Of a stretch of 64,000 nt of DNA, positions 1 to 11,947 are shown in pieces. Under the pieces are notes generated by a model. That model saw only the letters and a program-made list of their open reading frames with translations, was not told the DNA's origin and made no database searches. This DNA is from Dolomedes plantarius (lineage: Eukaryota; Arthropoda; Arachnida; Araneae; Dolomedidae). The DNA is taken from NCBI GenBank assembly GCA_907164885.2, contig OU015491.1, positions 115,045,288 through 115,109,287 of the forward strand, in the 5' to 3' direction. Both the position numbers and the translations under genes were made by a program. The number at the start of each line of letters is the position of its first letter. Position 1 is the first letter of the stretch.

Positions 1-1
1 T

Positions 2-643
2 CTTGCCTGGGCAAGAGAGCACAGAGACTGGAGTGTAGAGGACTGGAAACGAGTAGCATGGAGTGATGAGTCTCGATTCCGACTACTTAACGCCGACGGG
101 AGGCTGAGAATATGGCGTCAGGCTCATGAAGCCATGGATTCTGCATGCCTGGCTGTAACTGTACAAGGGCATGGTGGCTCAATCATGGTCTGGGGTGTTT
201 TTTCGTGGCACAGTTTGGGATCTTTGGTGGGTGTACCAACCTCCCTCAATGCTATTCGGTACGTAGAGTTGCTGGGTGGTTACCTCCATCCGTTTATGCT
301 GTTCTATTATCTGCACGGTAATGGAGTTTTCCAGCAAGACAACTGTAACTCTCGCAAGTCCCGGCTGGCTACTGGCTGGTTGGATGAGCATTCCTCTGAC
401 TTCTCTGTCATGAATTGGCCACCTAGATGCCCAGACTTAAATCCTATTGAGCATCTTTGGGATGTTTTGGAACAAGGCGAGAAAGGCCATCACACAGCAC
501 CAAAGAACCTTACTGAACTATAAACAGCTTTAGCCAATATTTGGCAAGCCATTCCCGTGGAGCGTTTCCAGAAACTTGTTGAATCTATGCCTCGTCGTGT
601 GGCAGCCGTTATCAAGGCCAGAGGATGCCCAACTCGTTACTAG
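2..643 (+). pseudogene. Tc1-like DNA transposase, C-terminal catalytic half (broken)
   Basis: One frame from base 2 to the TAG at 641 reads as the catalytic half of a Tc1/mariner-superfamily transposase, which cuts and pastes its own element by DDE chemistry. Visible landmarks are WSDESRF (first catalytic Asp), FQQDN (second Asp) and PDLNPIEHLWD (third residue, Glu), the D,D34E arrangement of Tc1 elements. The N-terminal helix-turn-helix half lies outside the window. A TAA at 521-523 interrupts the conserved reading; the frame then continues normally (TALANIWQAIP) to the natural end, so the copy carries a nonsense mutation and is presumably dead. The QQDN-adjacent segment is also altered from the usual ARPH-type residues. 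A related copy lies at 43.5-44.8 kb on the other strand. Confidence 0.9.
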
Positions 644-700
644 GTAGGTATCCCTAATTCAGTAGCACTTCAGTATATATATATATATATATATATATGA
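644..700 (+). repeat. 3' terminus of the Tc1-like element plus (TA)n
   Basis: Short 3' untranslated piece ending in CACTTCAGTATA at about 667-678, followed by a (TA)n tract to 699. The same CACTTCAGTATA end occurs at 44,747 beside the other Tc1-like copy, so it is read as the terminal inverted repeat inserted at a TA target. Confidence 0.7.
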
Positions 701-1943
701 AGCATGGGAAATCTAGCACAAACGTCACTTCAGAGTCAAGTTCTATTCCTCTCTGGACATTTTAAATACTCTTGTAGAAAATAAAGCTACATTACAAAAG
801 TACCGAGAGAGGTTTAAAACAAGTTTAAACTGTGAGCTCCTTTTTTTATCGCAATCCCATTTACTATTTTAAGAGTGCCTTCTCTTAAAATGCTTTTACT
901 AGTAAGCAGTTGAGATTTGACATTCTTCGTTCAAATGTGAATTCGCTCTTCTTCACGAAATAGTTTATTTGGAAAAATTTTGATACCAAACAGAAAACAA
1001 TAATTTTTTTTAAAAATGAAAATTCTATCAATTTAACATCTCATAGATTTTTGATAATTTGTTCAAATATTTTTAATCACCTCTGAACTTTTAATCCCAT
1101 GGGTAGACGGGTTGAAAGAAACAATGTGTCATAATAGAGATAAAGTAAATTTACTTTTAAAAATATGATAAAAGTTTGAAAGAAATGTCTATCAGTGTAG
1201 AGCCTTCTCACACCACTAAGGTAGTTTAATTATTTCAGAATTCATCAGAAAATCTATACTTTGAGTGCGGTCCATGACATTAAAAATGTGTAGGGTTTAA
1301 AATCTTTCATTAATAATTTTTACTGAAATCTATTGTAATGACAAAAAAGTTACTACACATCAATGCATTTCTCCTTCCTCATATTTTTAACCTCTTGAGA
1401 CCTAATTTGTTTTTCTCACAGTTATTGTCATCTTTCCTATTAAAAATCTTGTTTTTATACGTAACCCCATTATTGTTTTATACTTCCTTGAGATTAAAGG
1501 GTAGTTATAATTACACGGAGAATTCAATTTTGGAAACACACTACATTTCAGGAGCTCGGATTAGAAAAGAAAATATGAAAATCATGGTGTTGGGTTATTG
1601 TGTTTAACTTTAGAAATGCTCTCAGGACACATAGGGCGAATATCTAAATTTAAGACCATGCTGGCATGCGGCGCAGTTCAGTAAAATAAACAAAAGTATT
1701 GTGTTTTTGCCCTTTCTCCCTAAACAGTACAGCACTAGGCTCTAATCTACTTTCATGCAGTCCGTTCATTAAATACTATTTACGAGCTACTAATGGTGGA
1801 TGTAGTAAGTCTTAATACGGTGTTCTTAACATATCAAAAAATAGATTTCTGTAAAAAAAAAATCGGCTGTTTTGATATGCCCTTTCTCCCCCGAGCTCCT
1901 GATTTTTCCTGCAATTTATGTCGTTTTATAATATTATAGTAAA
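701..1943. other. Anonymous AT-rich sequence
   Basis: No credible coding region, RNA gene or repeat structure was recognised here. The longest open stretch (1,338-1,607) has low-complexity hydrophobic composition and no recognisable motif. Confidence 0.5.
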
Positions 1944-1997
1944 CTAGCTGAAAACCCGCACTTCGCTACGGAGTACATTCAAATTAAATATAACGGT

Positions 1998-2038
<41 letters not shown>

Positions 2039-2060
2039 TATATATATTTATAATAAATAC
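1944..2060 (-). mobile_element. Helitron-like 3' terminus followed by (TA)n
   Basis: Read on the minus strand, the sequence ends in CTAG (1,944-1,947) followed by T. Upstream lies a short hairpin (CCGTA / TGCGG, loop GCGAAG) about ten bases before CTAG. Hairpin plus CTRR end plus insertion before T is the diagnostic 3' structure of Helitrons. A (TA)n-rich tract occupies 2,001-2,058. The 5' TC end was not found. A TCAAAATCGG-like segment near 3,130 may belong to the same element, with the Tc1 copy nested inside it. Confidence 0.5.
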
Positions 2061-2065
2061 GACGA

Positions 2066-3204
2066 TCAATGTATACAATTGGTGTAAAAAAAATTGTATA
2101 TTGATAAAAAATATCATGAGGGATATTTTTATAGACAAAATAACTCGTTGGAGTCGGAAGGTATGAAACAGCGGTTGCAGAATAAACAATAAAAAGGGCT
2201 AATAGATGGTGTTATTTTGCAGCACTCGGTAAATTTCAAATTGTAACAGTAAAAATGAGTAACCACGAACGTTTAGATGATGGAATGAGATGGCAAATTG
2301 TAGGGAGGCTAGAAGTAGGCCAATCTCAAGTCCAAATTTGTAGAGAGTTCAATTTAACGCCCATCGCCATGTGTAACTTATGGAAACAGTTCCAGGATAC
2401 CGGATCCATCGAGAGCAAGCCTGGGCAAGGTCGTCCAAGAGCCACGACGGCCAGAGAAGATCACCATTTGTCGATTATAGCGAGGCGTAACAGGAGTACT
2501 ACAGCTTCTCAGCTCTCTCGTGACTTGTATGCAGCCACGGGAACCCGTGTATCAAGGGTGACTGTTTCCAAAAGACTTCATGACAGAGGGTTGTTTGCAA
2601 GAAGACCTACTGTTTGCGTCCGCTCACTTCTACGAACAGAATAATCCGTTTATCATGGTGCAGAGAGCATAGAGATTGGAGTATGGATCAATGGGCGACC
2701 GTTCTCTTCACTGATGAGTTCCGGTACAGCCTAAACACCGATTCTCGCCGTACCTTCAAATGGAGAGAAACAGGGACCCGCTTCCTACATTCTAATGTCC
2801 CCGAAATCGACCATTGTGGCGGAGGAGGTTTAATGGTCTGGGCAGACATGTTGGATGACCACGCACCTCTCCATGTCTTTGAAAGAGGCACTGTGACTGG
2901 TGTGAGGTATAGGAATGAGGTCTTGGCGCCCTATGTTTGCCTTTTCAGGGTTGCAGTTGGCCCTGAGTTCATTTTAATGGACGATAACGGGAGGCCACAT
3001 AGAGCTCGACGAATTTCTAGAGAGTGGGGATATTTGCCTGATGGATTGGCAAGCCAGATGCGTGTGTATTACAATTATTGAATGGTTATTTGTTTTGTAT
3101 TGTATCAATGTATGTACATATCAAATTTTATTAAAATCGGTACAGTAGTTCTATAGATAATCGACCAAGTCTGGAAATTCTCTTAATTTCTTACACCAGT
3201 ATAT
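2066..3204 (+). mobile_element. Tc1/mariner-type element, 3'-deleted
   Basis: Encloses the broken transposase at 2,255-3,081. Candidate terminal inverted repeats are TTGGTGTAA near 2,078 and, in reverse complement at about 3,195-3,204, ATACTGGTGTAAGAAATT; the match is imperfect, so the outer limits are approximate. Length (~1.1 kb) is a little short for a Tc1 element, agreeing with the missing catalytic 3' end of the gene. Confidence 0.55.
2255..3081 (+). pseudogene. Tc1-like transposase, frameshifted and truncated
   Basis: The first frame (2,255-2,644) gives the DNA-binding region: MSNHERLDDGMRW, a helix-turn-helix (QVQICREFNLTPIAMCNLWK), a GRPR-type AT-hook (GQGRPRATT) and a second helix-turn-helix (TASQLSRDLYAATG). 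The second frame (from about 2,614) continues with NRIIRLSWCREHRDWS, the catalytic segment VLFTDEFRYS (first Asp) and ILMDDNGRPHRA (second Asp). A frameshift near 2,615-2,635 separates them. After RRISREWGYLPDG the frame runs into unrelated sequence and stops, so the third acidic residue and the normal PDLNPIEH block are absent. Inactive. It belongs to a different Tc1 subfamily from the 1-643 copy, judged by the sequence around each motif. Confidence 0.9.
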
Positions 3205-4606
3205 TGATAACAGAGTTAAAGTTAAAAGGGACAAAGATTAGTATTTTTTGTGTATTTTTTCTAAACGACAAATCACTTAATTTTATCTAATGTAATTTTC
3301 AAGGGACACGGAATAGGTGACTTCCAAAAATATGGAATTGCTATTTTTAATTTCGAGTTCGAATGGTGCTCTCACAATAAAGTAGCCAGCAAGACTTCAC
3401 GGTGAATGACAAAATGTGAATTTCTAACGACAAGTGCCTCCGCATTATAAAAGTAATCGAGTTGCAGTGGTAAAAATGTACTCATTCTTTAACAAAATAT
3501 CTGAAAATAAATCTTTCTTGAGAGTAATAGGGAAATTATTTTAAATGTTTTATTCTAATAAGCTCTACGAGTCCCAGTGAATTAGTTTTGGTATCGTAAT
3601 AACATAAAGCAATCAGAAAACTTACACAAGCGATGTGAAGTGCTTTCTCGTCTATAAAACTCAATGGTGTTTAAACTTGCAACTAAGTTTCCAAACAGAA
3701 AGCATTAAAACTCACTCTGCGCTAAATTAGAGGCTTAGGACTAACGAACGTCTGTTCAAATAGTAATATATCACAGGATAATGTTCTTCAGTAATTATAA
3801 AGAACTAGTTAGAGATCTTAAACAGTTCTTTAACTATACAAAGCATTTATTCAAATGTTTTATTTATCATGCAAAACTGATATAAGTAAAGAATTTCCTG
3901 CAAGTTACAAAAAAAAGGTTTATTTTTATCTGTCAAACTTTTGTGCACTTCTGTAGCGTTTTAAATGCAAGAAAGTAAAATATTTTATTTTAAAATAGCC
4001 ATTCATAGGTAACCATGCTGTCATACGCGTATTTTTTAGATAAGCTGATATACGTAAGTATACGTATTTTTCTCCTGCTTGACAGCCTGTCAAGATTTTT
4101 GATAGGTTTTACTCGGCAGTTTCGTCGTAAAGAGGATATCATGAAAAGAAAACTTGTTTTGCATTTCGTACTTTGGGAATTTTTTTCTTATCCTTTACTA
4201 TTACATTATTTAGGTCATAAAAAAATCATTTAAAATTTTAAGTCATTGTTCAGTACGTTTTTTTCTACAACGTTTTATATTATTATTAAATTTAAATCTA
4301 AAAATCGAAGAAAATGCAATCTTATTTATAAAACTTAATATATTTCGATAGTAATTTAAACGTTAGACCCCTAGTTATTGCCTTCCTTGGACCTTCAAAA
4401 ATTTTTAGGGATGTTGATCTGATGATTTCGATTTCTAATATTTTTTTCTTTTTCAACTCAGTAAATAGTTTCTAGGGAAATTAAGTAGTCGTATAAAGTC
4501 TCTAAATGTTTCTTGGGTATTTGCGTTTTGCAGATGCAGTTGTGCCTCGGTAATACTCGTCTGCTTCGATACTCATCGCATTTCGACGCGAAAAAAAGGC
4601 TTCGGT
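3205..4606. other. Anonymous AT-rich sequence
   Basis: No gene recognised. The short open frame at 4,015-4,233 has no conserved motif. The last bases (4,602-4,606, TCGGT) are the target duplication of the BEL element that follows. Confidence 0.5.
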
Positions 4607-4842
4607 TGTTGTAAATTCAGATCATTCACGGGTTGCATCTACCCGATGCTAGGTGCCTTGGAAATAAAAGACAAAAAGTCCTTCAAGAAGCAAAAATATA
4701 TATTTATTCAACAGACAGCATCAAAGTCAGAGCTCAATCGCTTACAGAAGACAAAATTCAACTGCCAGCCCGGCGTTATATACAGCGGTGTGCAGCGCAA
4801 GTTCACTTCACTTCGCGCCTATTTTCGCTTCACTTTACAACA
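4607..4842 (-). repeat. BEL/Pao 3' LTR
   Basis: 236 bp, aligned along its whole length with 11,969-12,206. Shared landmarks include CACGGGTTGCATCTACCCG and GCCAGCCCGGC. Starts TGTTGT and ends ACAACA on the plus strand. AATAAA-type and TATA-like motifs are present on either strand; which serve as promoter or poly(A) signal is not settled. Confidence 0.92.
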
Positions 4843-4856
4843 CCCCCCCCCCCCCC
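4843..4856 (-). promoter_or_regulatory. Polypurine tract of the BEL/Pao element
   Basis: A run of 14 C on the plus strand (14 G on the coding strand) directly abuts the 3' LTR, the position where plus-strand DNA synthesis is primed in LTR retrotransposons. Confidence 0.75.
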
Positions 4857-6290
4857 ACTTGAGACTCAGATTGAGTCTCAAGCTGAAAACAAACATTATT
4901 AAAATTATCCAGTCTTTTTGGAGCTCTTACACATCTTCCAGAGGAGGTGTATCGTTGCATTACTATCTTATCAGGTGCTGTTCCACCTGCAAAATTACAA
5001 ACAGCGCCCGAATTAGATTCCTCTACACCCAGTTTCTTATGGCCAATTACGTTTCTTTCATTCGGCTGTATCTCCAAAGGGAAAATACGTTGTATGGGAC
5101 GTAAAACTTCTCCGTGCTGGTTCTTAAGTATCACTGTACGACACTTTCCATCGCGTCCCGGAATCAACTCAATAATTTTAGCTAAGGGCCAAAATAAACG
5201 TTTTTTGCTATTATCTCTCATTAATACTATTTCTCCCACAATGGGCTCAGGAGATCGTTTTTCATTATGCTTTTGAACCAACTGACTAAGATATTCTTTA
5301 CTAAAGCGTTGTTGCAGATCATTTAACAATTTACTTCTATATTAAATTATTTTATCAAGACCCATTAAATTTAATTCATTAATATCCTCAACATTGGAAC
5401 TCTGGTTCTCGATAAGAAACATGGCGGGTGTTAGAGGTACCAATTCCTGCGGATCTTCATATACATAGGTTAAAGGTCTACAATTAATTATAGATTCACA
5501 ATCATAAATTACAGTATAAAGTTCTTCATAAGATAATACCGATTTACCTAAAGTGCGCTTTAACAGTTCTTTTACAGTGCGAACCAACCTCTCCCATCAG
5601 CCGCCCCACCATGCCGCGGTAGGAGGAATAAATTTCCATAGTATTTTATCAGTTCTTGTTTCTTTTAATATTTTAGCCCAATTCAATTTCGAAAGATCAT
5701 TAGATGCACCCCGAAAATTAGTCCCGTTATCGCTATAAATTGTTCTAGGCCGTCCGCGTCTAGCAATAAACCGTCGGAGGGCCAGAAGAAAAGCATCTGA
5801 TGATAGAGAATTCACAATTTCTATGTGGATGGCCCGGTACACGGCGCAGGTGAACAGTGCCAACCACACCTTTCCTTCATTCTTTAAAAACATAGGTCCA
5901 GCCAAATCAATTCCTACAATTTCGAAAGGCGCACAATCCGTAACTCGGTCTGGTGGCAAAGGTGTCGGTTCCCTTGACATAGACTTAACTTTAAATCGTT
6001 TACAAACAATACAGTTAAAGAGGACATTTTTATTGCTTTTCTAGCCCTAATTATCCAAAACCTCTCTCAAACAGGCATTGCATCATTTGAATACCCGCAT
6101 GACAGTTTTCATTGTGTACATTTCGGATTAATAGCTTGGTGAATTCACATTTTTCTGGTAATAGTATTGGATACAATAAAGATTTAGAATCATCTCGGTG
6201 AAGTATTCTCGTTCTTACTCTCAGAATACCTTCAACATCTATGAGAGTTTCAATAAAATTTGAAGATTTAGTATCAGACACATAATAGCT
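4857..6290 (-). pseudogene. BEL/Pao pol: integrase region (broken)
   Basis: Read on the minus strand. About 6,281-6,051 holds the zinc-binding N-terminal domain (PILLPEKCEFTKLLI, HNENCHAGIQ). 5,980-5,597 holds the catalytic core with GIDLAGPM (first Asp) and YSDNGTNF (second Asp), ending PTAAWWGG. A TGA then interrupts the frame just before WERLVRTVK, which carries the third catalytic residue (Glu). 5,587-5,342 continues with INCRPLTY and PLTPAMFL. 5,329-4,857 is the C-terminal domain typical of BEL/Pao pol (GEIVLMRDNSKKRLFWPLAKI, GEVLRPIQRIFPLE), thought to help target or bind DNA. Breaks lie near 6,050, 5,590 and 5,340, so no functional integrase can be made. Confidence 0.9.
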
Positions 6291-7866
6291 TTAAACTAAA
6301 CGAATTAATTTTTTTTCAGAATTTTCAATTTCAGACTGAGAAAGTTCAGAGTTTTTACTTTTTACGTGAGCACCTTTACAGTTATTCACAAATATAAATA
6401 TCCATGCAAATACTCTTATCATTTTATCATAATTGGAAAAAATGTTTCAATGCCAAGGGGGTGCGTCTTTTGGTAGATCAATGTTCACTATTTTCGTTTT
6501 TTTCCTCTCAAACTCTACTTCTGCGGTCGAACAGAGTTTTTCACCAATGGGCCAGTTCTCAGGGGTTTCTCGTAACCACAAAGGGCTTTCCCACCATCTA
6601 GACAGAAGCATTTGCTTCGCAGAACACCCACATGAAAGCAGGTCGGCAATATTTAGTTTTCCTGGAACATGTTTCCATAACTGACCTCGCATTAACTCTC
6701 GGATTTTTTAACCCTATTTTCTACAAAAACGGACCAATATCCTTGTTCTTTAATCCACCAAAGGATTGTAGTGGAATCCGACCAAAATGTGACTTTTAAG
6801 TCCGCCAAGTTGAGAGCCTTGATAATAGAATTCGCAAGTCTAGAACCTATACAACAAGACATTAGTTCTAAGCGAGGAATGCTTAAAGGTTTGAGGGGCG
6901 CTACTCTGGACTTCGTCCGAACGAGATTTGTTTTAACTTCAGAATTTAATACTGATCGAACAAAGACGCACGCTGCATACGCCCCCTTGCAAACATCAAC
7001 AAATACATGTAGTTCAGACGTGCCATTAATAAACATATATCGAGACAAAGAAACATCTTTTAAAACATAAAGTCCTTTAAACCATCTTAATACATTTACA
7101 TCATTTGAAGACAATTCATCGTCCCAACCAATTGTCGACTTCCACAAATCTTGTAATAACAGCTTTGGAAGCAATGTAGTTGATGTTAACAACCCGATGG
7201 GATCAACAAATGTCTGCACAATTGCCAAAATTAGCCTTTTTGTAATTTTCGTATCACATTTCAATGCATCTAAATCTGTGCAGCATCTCAGCGTATTATT
7301 ATCTAAATTCCAAATTGCCCCCAGAACCGAAGTATCCCCTGAATGTTTGTCAACATTTTTTACCAGCGACATTGCTTTTAAACCCCCGCAAGTTAAAACA
7401 TCCATTTGACATAATCAATTTAGCATGTTCAATAAAACTTTCTTGTTCATCTTTATGAAATACTCCTGAAACACAATTGTCCATATAAAATGAACGCTGC
7501 AGCTTCTGATCTACATCCTTATACTGGGGTGGGCAGTTTTCTAAAAGGTGCATTATAGAAGCATTCAACAGAAAAGGGCTGGAAGATACTCCAAATACCC
7601 CTCTACAGTGTCTATAAATAATATGACCTTTATTAGAAGGGAAAAAAATTTGAGAAAAACTCTGTCCTTAGGTGCAACAGATAACATTAAGAAAGCTTTT
7701 TCTATATCCCCACTTATTCCTATAGGATAAATTCTAAATCTATCAAGAATATCAGGTATTAGCTCAATGAGATTAACTCCCTTTAATAAACATTCATTTA
7801 AAGAAGGTTTCCCTTTCTCAGAGGCAGAAGCGTCGAAAACGGGTCAAATTTTCGTAGTAATTATAG
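6291..7866 (-). pseudogene. BEL/Pao pol: reverse transcriptase C-terminal part and RNase H (broken)
   Basis: On the minus strand, 7,850-7,560 carries RT motifs VFDASASEKGKPSLNECLLKG and GISGDIEKAFLML (motif A Asp), then a frameshift before SSSPFLLNASIMHLL. YMDNCVSGV at about 7,480 is the catalytic box in the form YxDN instead of the commoner YxDD. 7,405-6,692 has the thumb (VLGAIWNLDNNTLRC), connector (FVDPIGLL) and RNase H (LHVFVDVCKG, IPRLELMSC, TFWSDSTTILWWI) with the acidic residues in place. 6,692-6,447 continues as WKHVPGKLNIADLLS and RWWESPLWLRE. The domain copies genomic RNA to DNA inside the virus-like particle. Several frameshifts make it inactive. The 5' part of RT lies across the insertion at 9,591-9,850. 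Confidence 0.92.
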
Positions 7867-9590
7867 CTGCGTTTACATGGACAACAATAATACCCGGGAT
7901 TTACCCGCTAATAGGGAAAACCTTCGAAGCCCGTTTACATGGGACCACATTTTCACCCTGCTTTTACCCGTCTTACCGGAAGTCACATGATTCGGCGGAA
8001 ATGATCCTCATACACCATCATTCCTTGTAAATCACGTTATGGGTTCGATCCCAGCCAGTGTCATACTTTTCCAAATTCACTGTATTGCTATTTTTAGCTT
8101 TCCAACTTCGAACTCCGCATTTATCTCGTTACGAAATGCATGGTCCTGGGGAAGGCCTTTTTTTTCCAATTGCTGTTCTTTTGACCTCGTATTCTTAAAT
8201 TTTAAAAATAACAACAAAAAAAATCATAAAACTTTAAAAATCCAAAAAGATTGAAAAACTTACAAAAATATTTTTGTATTCTTATGATATCTGCTTTTCT
8301 GGGCCTCTTAATATTATTACTTTTTTGTTTTCCGTGGATCATTAGTCTTATCTAATTTTTCTTCTAAATTTTCTTAACTTGTAACTCTATATTTTTTCTG
8401 TTAAAATTAACTTTTTTGTTTTAATTTAACTCTACTATTAATTTTTTTTCTTTTACACGCGTTATTCTTACCTTAATATTTTAATTCATTACTTAAAATT
8501 TTAATTACTGAGAACTCCCACCTTGATTACATATATCTTGCTTACAGGAGATAAAGTCGACACGACCAATGCACTCCTCTTCTAAAACACAATTACGTCT
8601 GCGTCTATTTGTTATTTAAATGCAGCACATGTCAGTCGCTGTTGATAATTATAGAACGTTTACGATTGTTTTCTGTTGTTTTTAAAAATAAATTTAGAAA
8701 ATAGATAGGAAAAAAAGAATATAAGAACTAGAAGATTGATGCGGATATTAGATATAATCGTACGATCTATGGCTTCATCGCTAAATTTAGTTTTTCCACA
8801 ACAAAGAATGTGGGCAAAATTACGAAGCTCTGTTTGGTGGGAAGAAATTGTTTTAAATTCCTGAAGTAATAAAGACTGGAAAGAAAATTTTCCAATCGAT
8901 AGGTGCATTTTTTTAAATTATAAGATTAATTGTAAGATACTTATTGTTTTAATAAATCCTTTTATAAAATCAAAATTACATTTTGATTTCAATTTTGTTT
9001 CAGTAATTTTTAGTCATGTATAAATAAAAAAATCATAAATAGATATAAATAAATTTTTATCTGTGAATTCTAAAATAATTCATTTGTAAATAAATTTTAA
9101 TGTTACGTTTAATTATTGATAATACTTATTAAATTTATTAATTTTACCATAACACTTTAAATGAAAATGTTACTGAAATTTTATTGAAATGAAACTTTAT
9201 TTCTTATTTTACATACCAGATGGCAGTACCATTCTATTTATAATGCAATTGGAGATGGTTTTTTTTTTTAAACTAGATGATCAGATCAAGAAATAAATGA
9301 AATCCTCCTGAAAAAAATAGGCACTTTTCTACTGTTTTCTTGAAAATTATGCGATCGTTAAGGGGTTCCAGATCCTTCCATCGATCATTTAGCTGCATTT
9401 TCATGGATTCACACAAGTTCAAACCCGCCATGTTATTTACTCCCAGCTTCGAAATGCATCATGGGTAATTAGCGGGTTTTATCCTGGGTCGAAGCAGGGT
9501 CGAAAATCAACCCTGCATTTTTCCCTATCGTAGGGAAAAAGTAAGAAACGACCCTGCTTTTACCCGGGTTTTTGGCACATGTAAACGGCA
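7867..9590. mobile_element. TIR element (MITE-like) inserted in the BEL RT
   Basis: A 1.72-kb non-BEL segment splits the RT frame between HRPVIKLDI and VFDASASEKG. Its ends are inverted: TGCGTTTACATGG at 7,868 and, reverse-complemented from 9,590, TGCCGTTTACATGTG, each followed by ACCCGGG. Subterminal repeats of GTTTACATGG and ACCCTGCTT(T)TACCC type cluster inside both ends, as transposase-binding sites often do. GCTA/ATTA-like strings of about 10 bp on both sides (minus strand) could be a decayed target duplication. No transposase was recognised inside; the 82-codon frame at 8,660-8,908 (minus) matches nothing I know. A GGGTTCGATCCC string near 8,043 resembles a tRNA T-arm. Superfamily unassigned. 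Confidence 0.75.
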
Positions 9591-10445
9591 CTAATATCTA
9601 GCTTAATTACTGGCCTATGAGATAAATAGTGGCATTATTTTTCTAATTCGAAATCTGACACGCGTTCAATAATGGTTAACATTTCCCAATCTTTAAACAC
9701 TTTCTGATAATCAGTTAAAAATTCACCGCAACCCAATCTATTAACCATTCGTTCATGTCTCTTACAAACTAATTCTTTATTAGTGGGTAAATTCGTCAAG
9801 TTATACTTCCACGGAAGTTCTACATCATATTTCCCATCAGGAAGAATTTTCATTTTGTCATTAAAATCATTTAAATTAAGATGAGCCTTTTCTTTCTCTG
9901 TTTGAATTGGAACAGATATTCCTAGAATTTCAAGTTTCCATAAATTACCTATAGGCACTTTCATAGAATGCATTGACAATGTTTCTAAAATATTAGCTCT
10001 TTCACGCGAATTTTGCTTTCCAAATACCGCCCATCCAAATTTTGTTTCAACAGCCGTTAACCCAGACTGTAATTCAACAGAATTTCCTGTCAATAATTTG
10101 CCTATAACATCAGACCCGATTAAAAGGTCAATTTCAGTTTCCTTTCGGAAAGACTCGGAAAAATCTATCTTTTCTTTTAATTCCTTTAAAATATCTCTAT
10201 TCTTAATCTTAGGAATAAATCCGCAAATCCTTTCTTCAGAAAGAACTTCAAAACTGCAAACAAACGTCCGTTTCAAATTACAGACTTCGATTGAAAACAC
10301 TTCGTGTTGTTTTGGCCTTGTTTCATTCCCCCCAAACAGTGCATGTCTAACTGTCTCGTTTCTAAGCGGCGTTGCTTTAAGCTGCCTCACAATATTTTCA
10401 CTTACATAACTGCTCATGCTTCCACTGTCAATTGCACAGCGAATA
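9591..10445 (-). pseudogene. BEL/Pao pol: aspartic protease and RT N-terminus
   Basis: Minus-strand frame from about 10,445 down to 9,635. AIDSGSMSSYV near 10,420 gives the DSG active-site triad of a retroviral-type aspartic protease, which would mature the gag-pol polyprotein; DLLIGSDVIGKLL and GWAVFGK follow as in BEL/Pao proteins. From about 9,850 the RT N-terminus begins (DGKYDVELPWK, HERMVNRL, DWEMLTIIERV) and continues as HRPVIKLDI up to the inserted element. This 260-codon stretch is the longest open part of the element, but it is severed from the rest of RT by the insertion. Confidence 0.9.
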
Positions 10446-10462
10446 ATTTTCTCACGACCCTG

Positions 10463-11832
10463 TTACCTAATAAAAACGCAAAGTGTTTGCAAGTATACCG
10501 TTTCGCTTCTGCTACAATTAAAAAGAGAGCTTTCTTTGGAGACACTTTTCTGGTCAGAATGTTTTACTTGTTTGGTACACATTATGTCAAAATGATTATT
10601 TTTACAATGAGAGCAGTTTAATTGACTTTTTAAATTGCAAAATTTACTGAGATAACCCGCTCTTTTTAAACATGAAAAACAGGCACCTTTTTTTAATAAT
10701 ATTTGCTGTTTATCAGCTAAAGTCATTTTCTTCGCGGTAAAACATTTTTCACTGGGATATGATTTGTCACAAAATATACAATTCGGAAACTTCTTACATG
10801 AATTATCGAGGCTTAACAGGGCGGATGCTGTTACCGGATCTGTCTTATCTGTTCAGTGTGAAAGTCTTTCTTTCGATGACTCTGGTGGGGGGCGAAACCA
10901 GTCCGAGCTAGTAGAACCATTTCTTCACCTTTAACTTCCTGACGTAGAAAGTTCAAAGCTTCCAAGGATCGAGTTCCTTTAGTTTCTTTCGAGTCGTGAT
11001 TTCGGCTTCTCTCCCACGCCACTAATATTTCTTCAGGCAGGCTCCACTAAGGGCGTTAAAAAATCCCCGTATTTTTCTTGTGTTCTAACCAGGCTTTCCA
11101 ATGCTCTCAACTTTCCTTCTAGTTCATCGTAAAGGGAGGGTAAATCAGTTTTGACTCTTCCCGGAGGCGGCGTTCTTCATTACTAAGCTTAACAAATCTC
11201 TTACATAACTTTACAAAAGTAAATCGTCACGCCCAAATCACTCTTTAAATTGTGTGATGTCCTTAGGATAGTTAGCAGCTGTAGTAGGAAAGCTGAGTAC
11301 CAGGCGTTCCGCTTTCGACTTGGGTTCCATGGCCTGTATCAAATATTGCATTTTATCCCCATCGGCAATAGTTTTGTCATCGTGGATCTTCTAAAACTGA
11401 CTCCAAAAGGTCAAGTAATATTTTGCTTCACCTGAGAACTAGTTAAGTTCTATTTTCGGTAACTTGAATTTTCGTGTTTCTGTATAATCACCTGGGAGAG
11501 CGGAGACTTGCACTTCAGAGTCTGTTTGAGCACGCTGCTCTAAGAACCTGTCTTTGTAAGTTTCAGCTTCTTCAAAATCCTCATTAAATAATTGTTCAGC
11601 ATCTGCACTCTGCAAAAAAAAGGTCCGAAATAGCATTTTGACACTTTTTAAGTCTCTGAAACTTATCACTAAGTTGATACTTTAAAATTGAAAGCATTTT
11701 CAAATCTCGTAGTTCATTCGCTAATTCCACATCGATTTTCTTCAAAGTGTGCATGAATGCAATATGCAGTCCTTTTCTTTGGGTCTTCAAAGCGATCAAA
11801 TCCATTATCGACACACAAATAATCAAGTTCAC
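10463..11832 (-). pseudogene. BEL/Pao gag (broken)
   Basis: Minus strand. Reading starts near 11,805 with MDLIALKTQRKGLHIAF, continues through a coiled-coil-like charged region (LANELRDLKMLSILKYQL), shifts frame near 11,640 to SADAEQLFNEDFEEAETYKDR, and reaches TRKFKLPKIELN at 11,440. The conserved gag core follows (FWSQF, KMQYLIQAM, RLVLSFPTTAANYP) but with in-frame stops at about 11,390 and 11,230. 11,022-10,831 has WERSRNHDSKETKGTRSLEA. 10,726-10,463 has a cysteine-rich zinc-knuckle region (CFSCLKRAGYLSKFC, CSHCKNNHFDIMC) that would bind genomic RNA. Gag would form the particle; this copy cannot. Confidence 0.85.
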
Positions 11833-11876
11833 AATAAATTCAAATTCAAAAGCTCTAAATTCTAAAGTTCAATTCA

Positions 11877-11928
11877 AAATTCTAACTCTATCTCTTCAAA
11901 ATTCTAACTCTATCTCTTCAAAATTCTA
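11877..11928. repeat. Short tandem duplication in the BEL 5' leader
   Basis: The 22-bp string TTCTAACTCTATCTCTTCAA-type occurs twice head to tail within the untranslated region between PBS and gag. Confidence 0.6.
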
Positions 11929-11947
11929 TTCCAAATCCAAAGCACCA

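Noticed and set aside
8041..8056. GGGTTCGATCCC resembling a tRNA T-arm
   Set aside because: No acceptor, D-arm or anticodon arm could be built around it; at most a SINE or tRNA relic.
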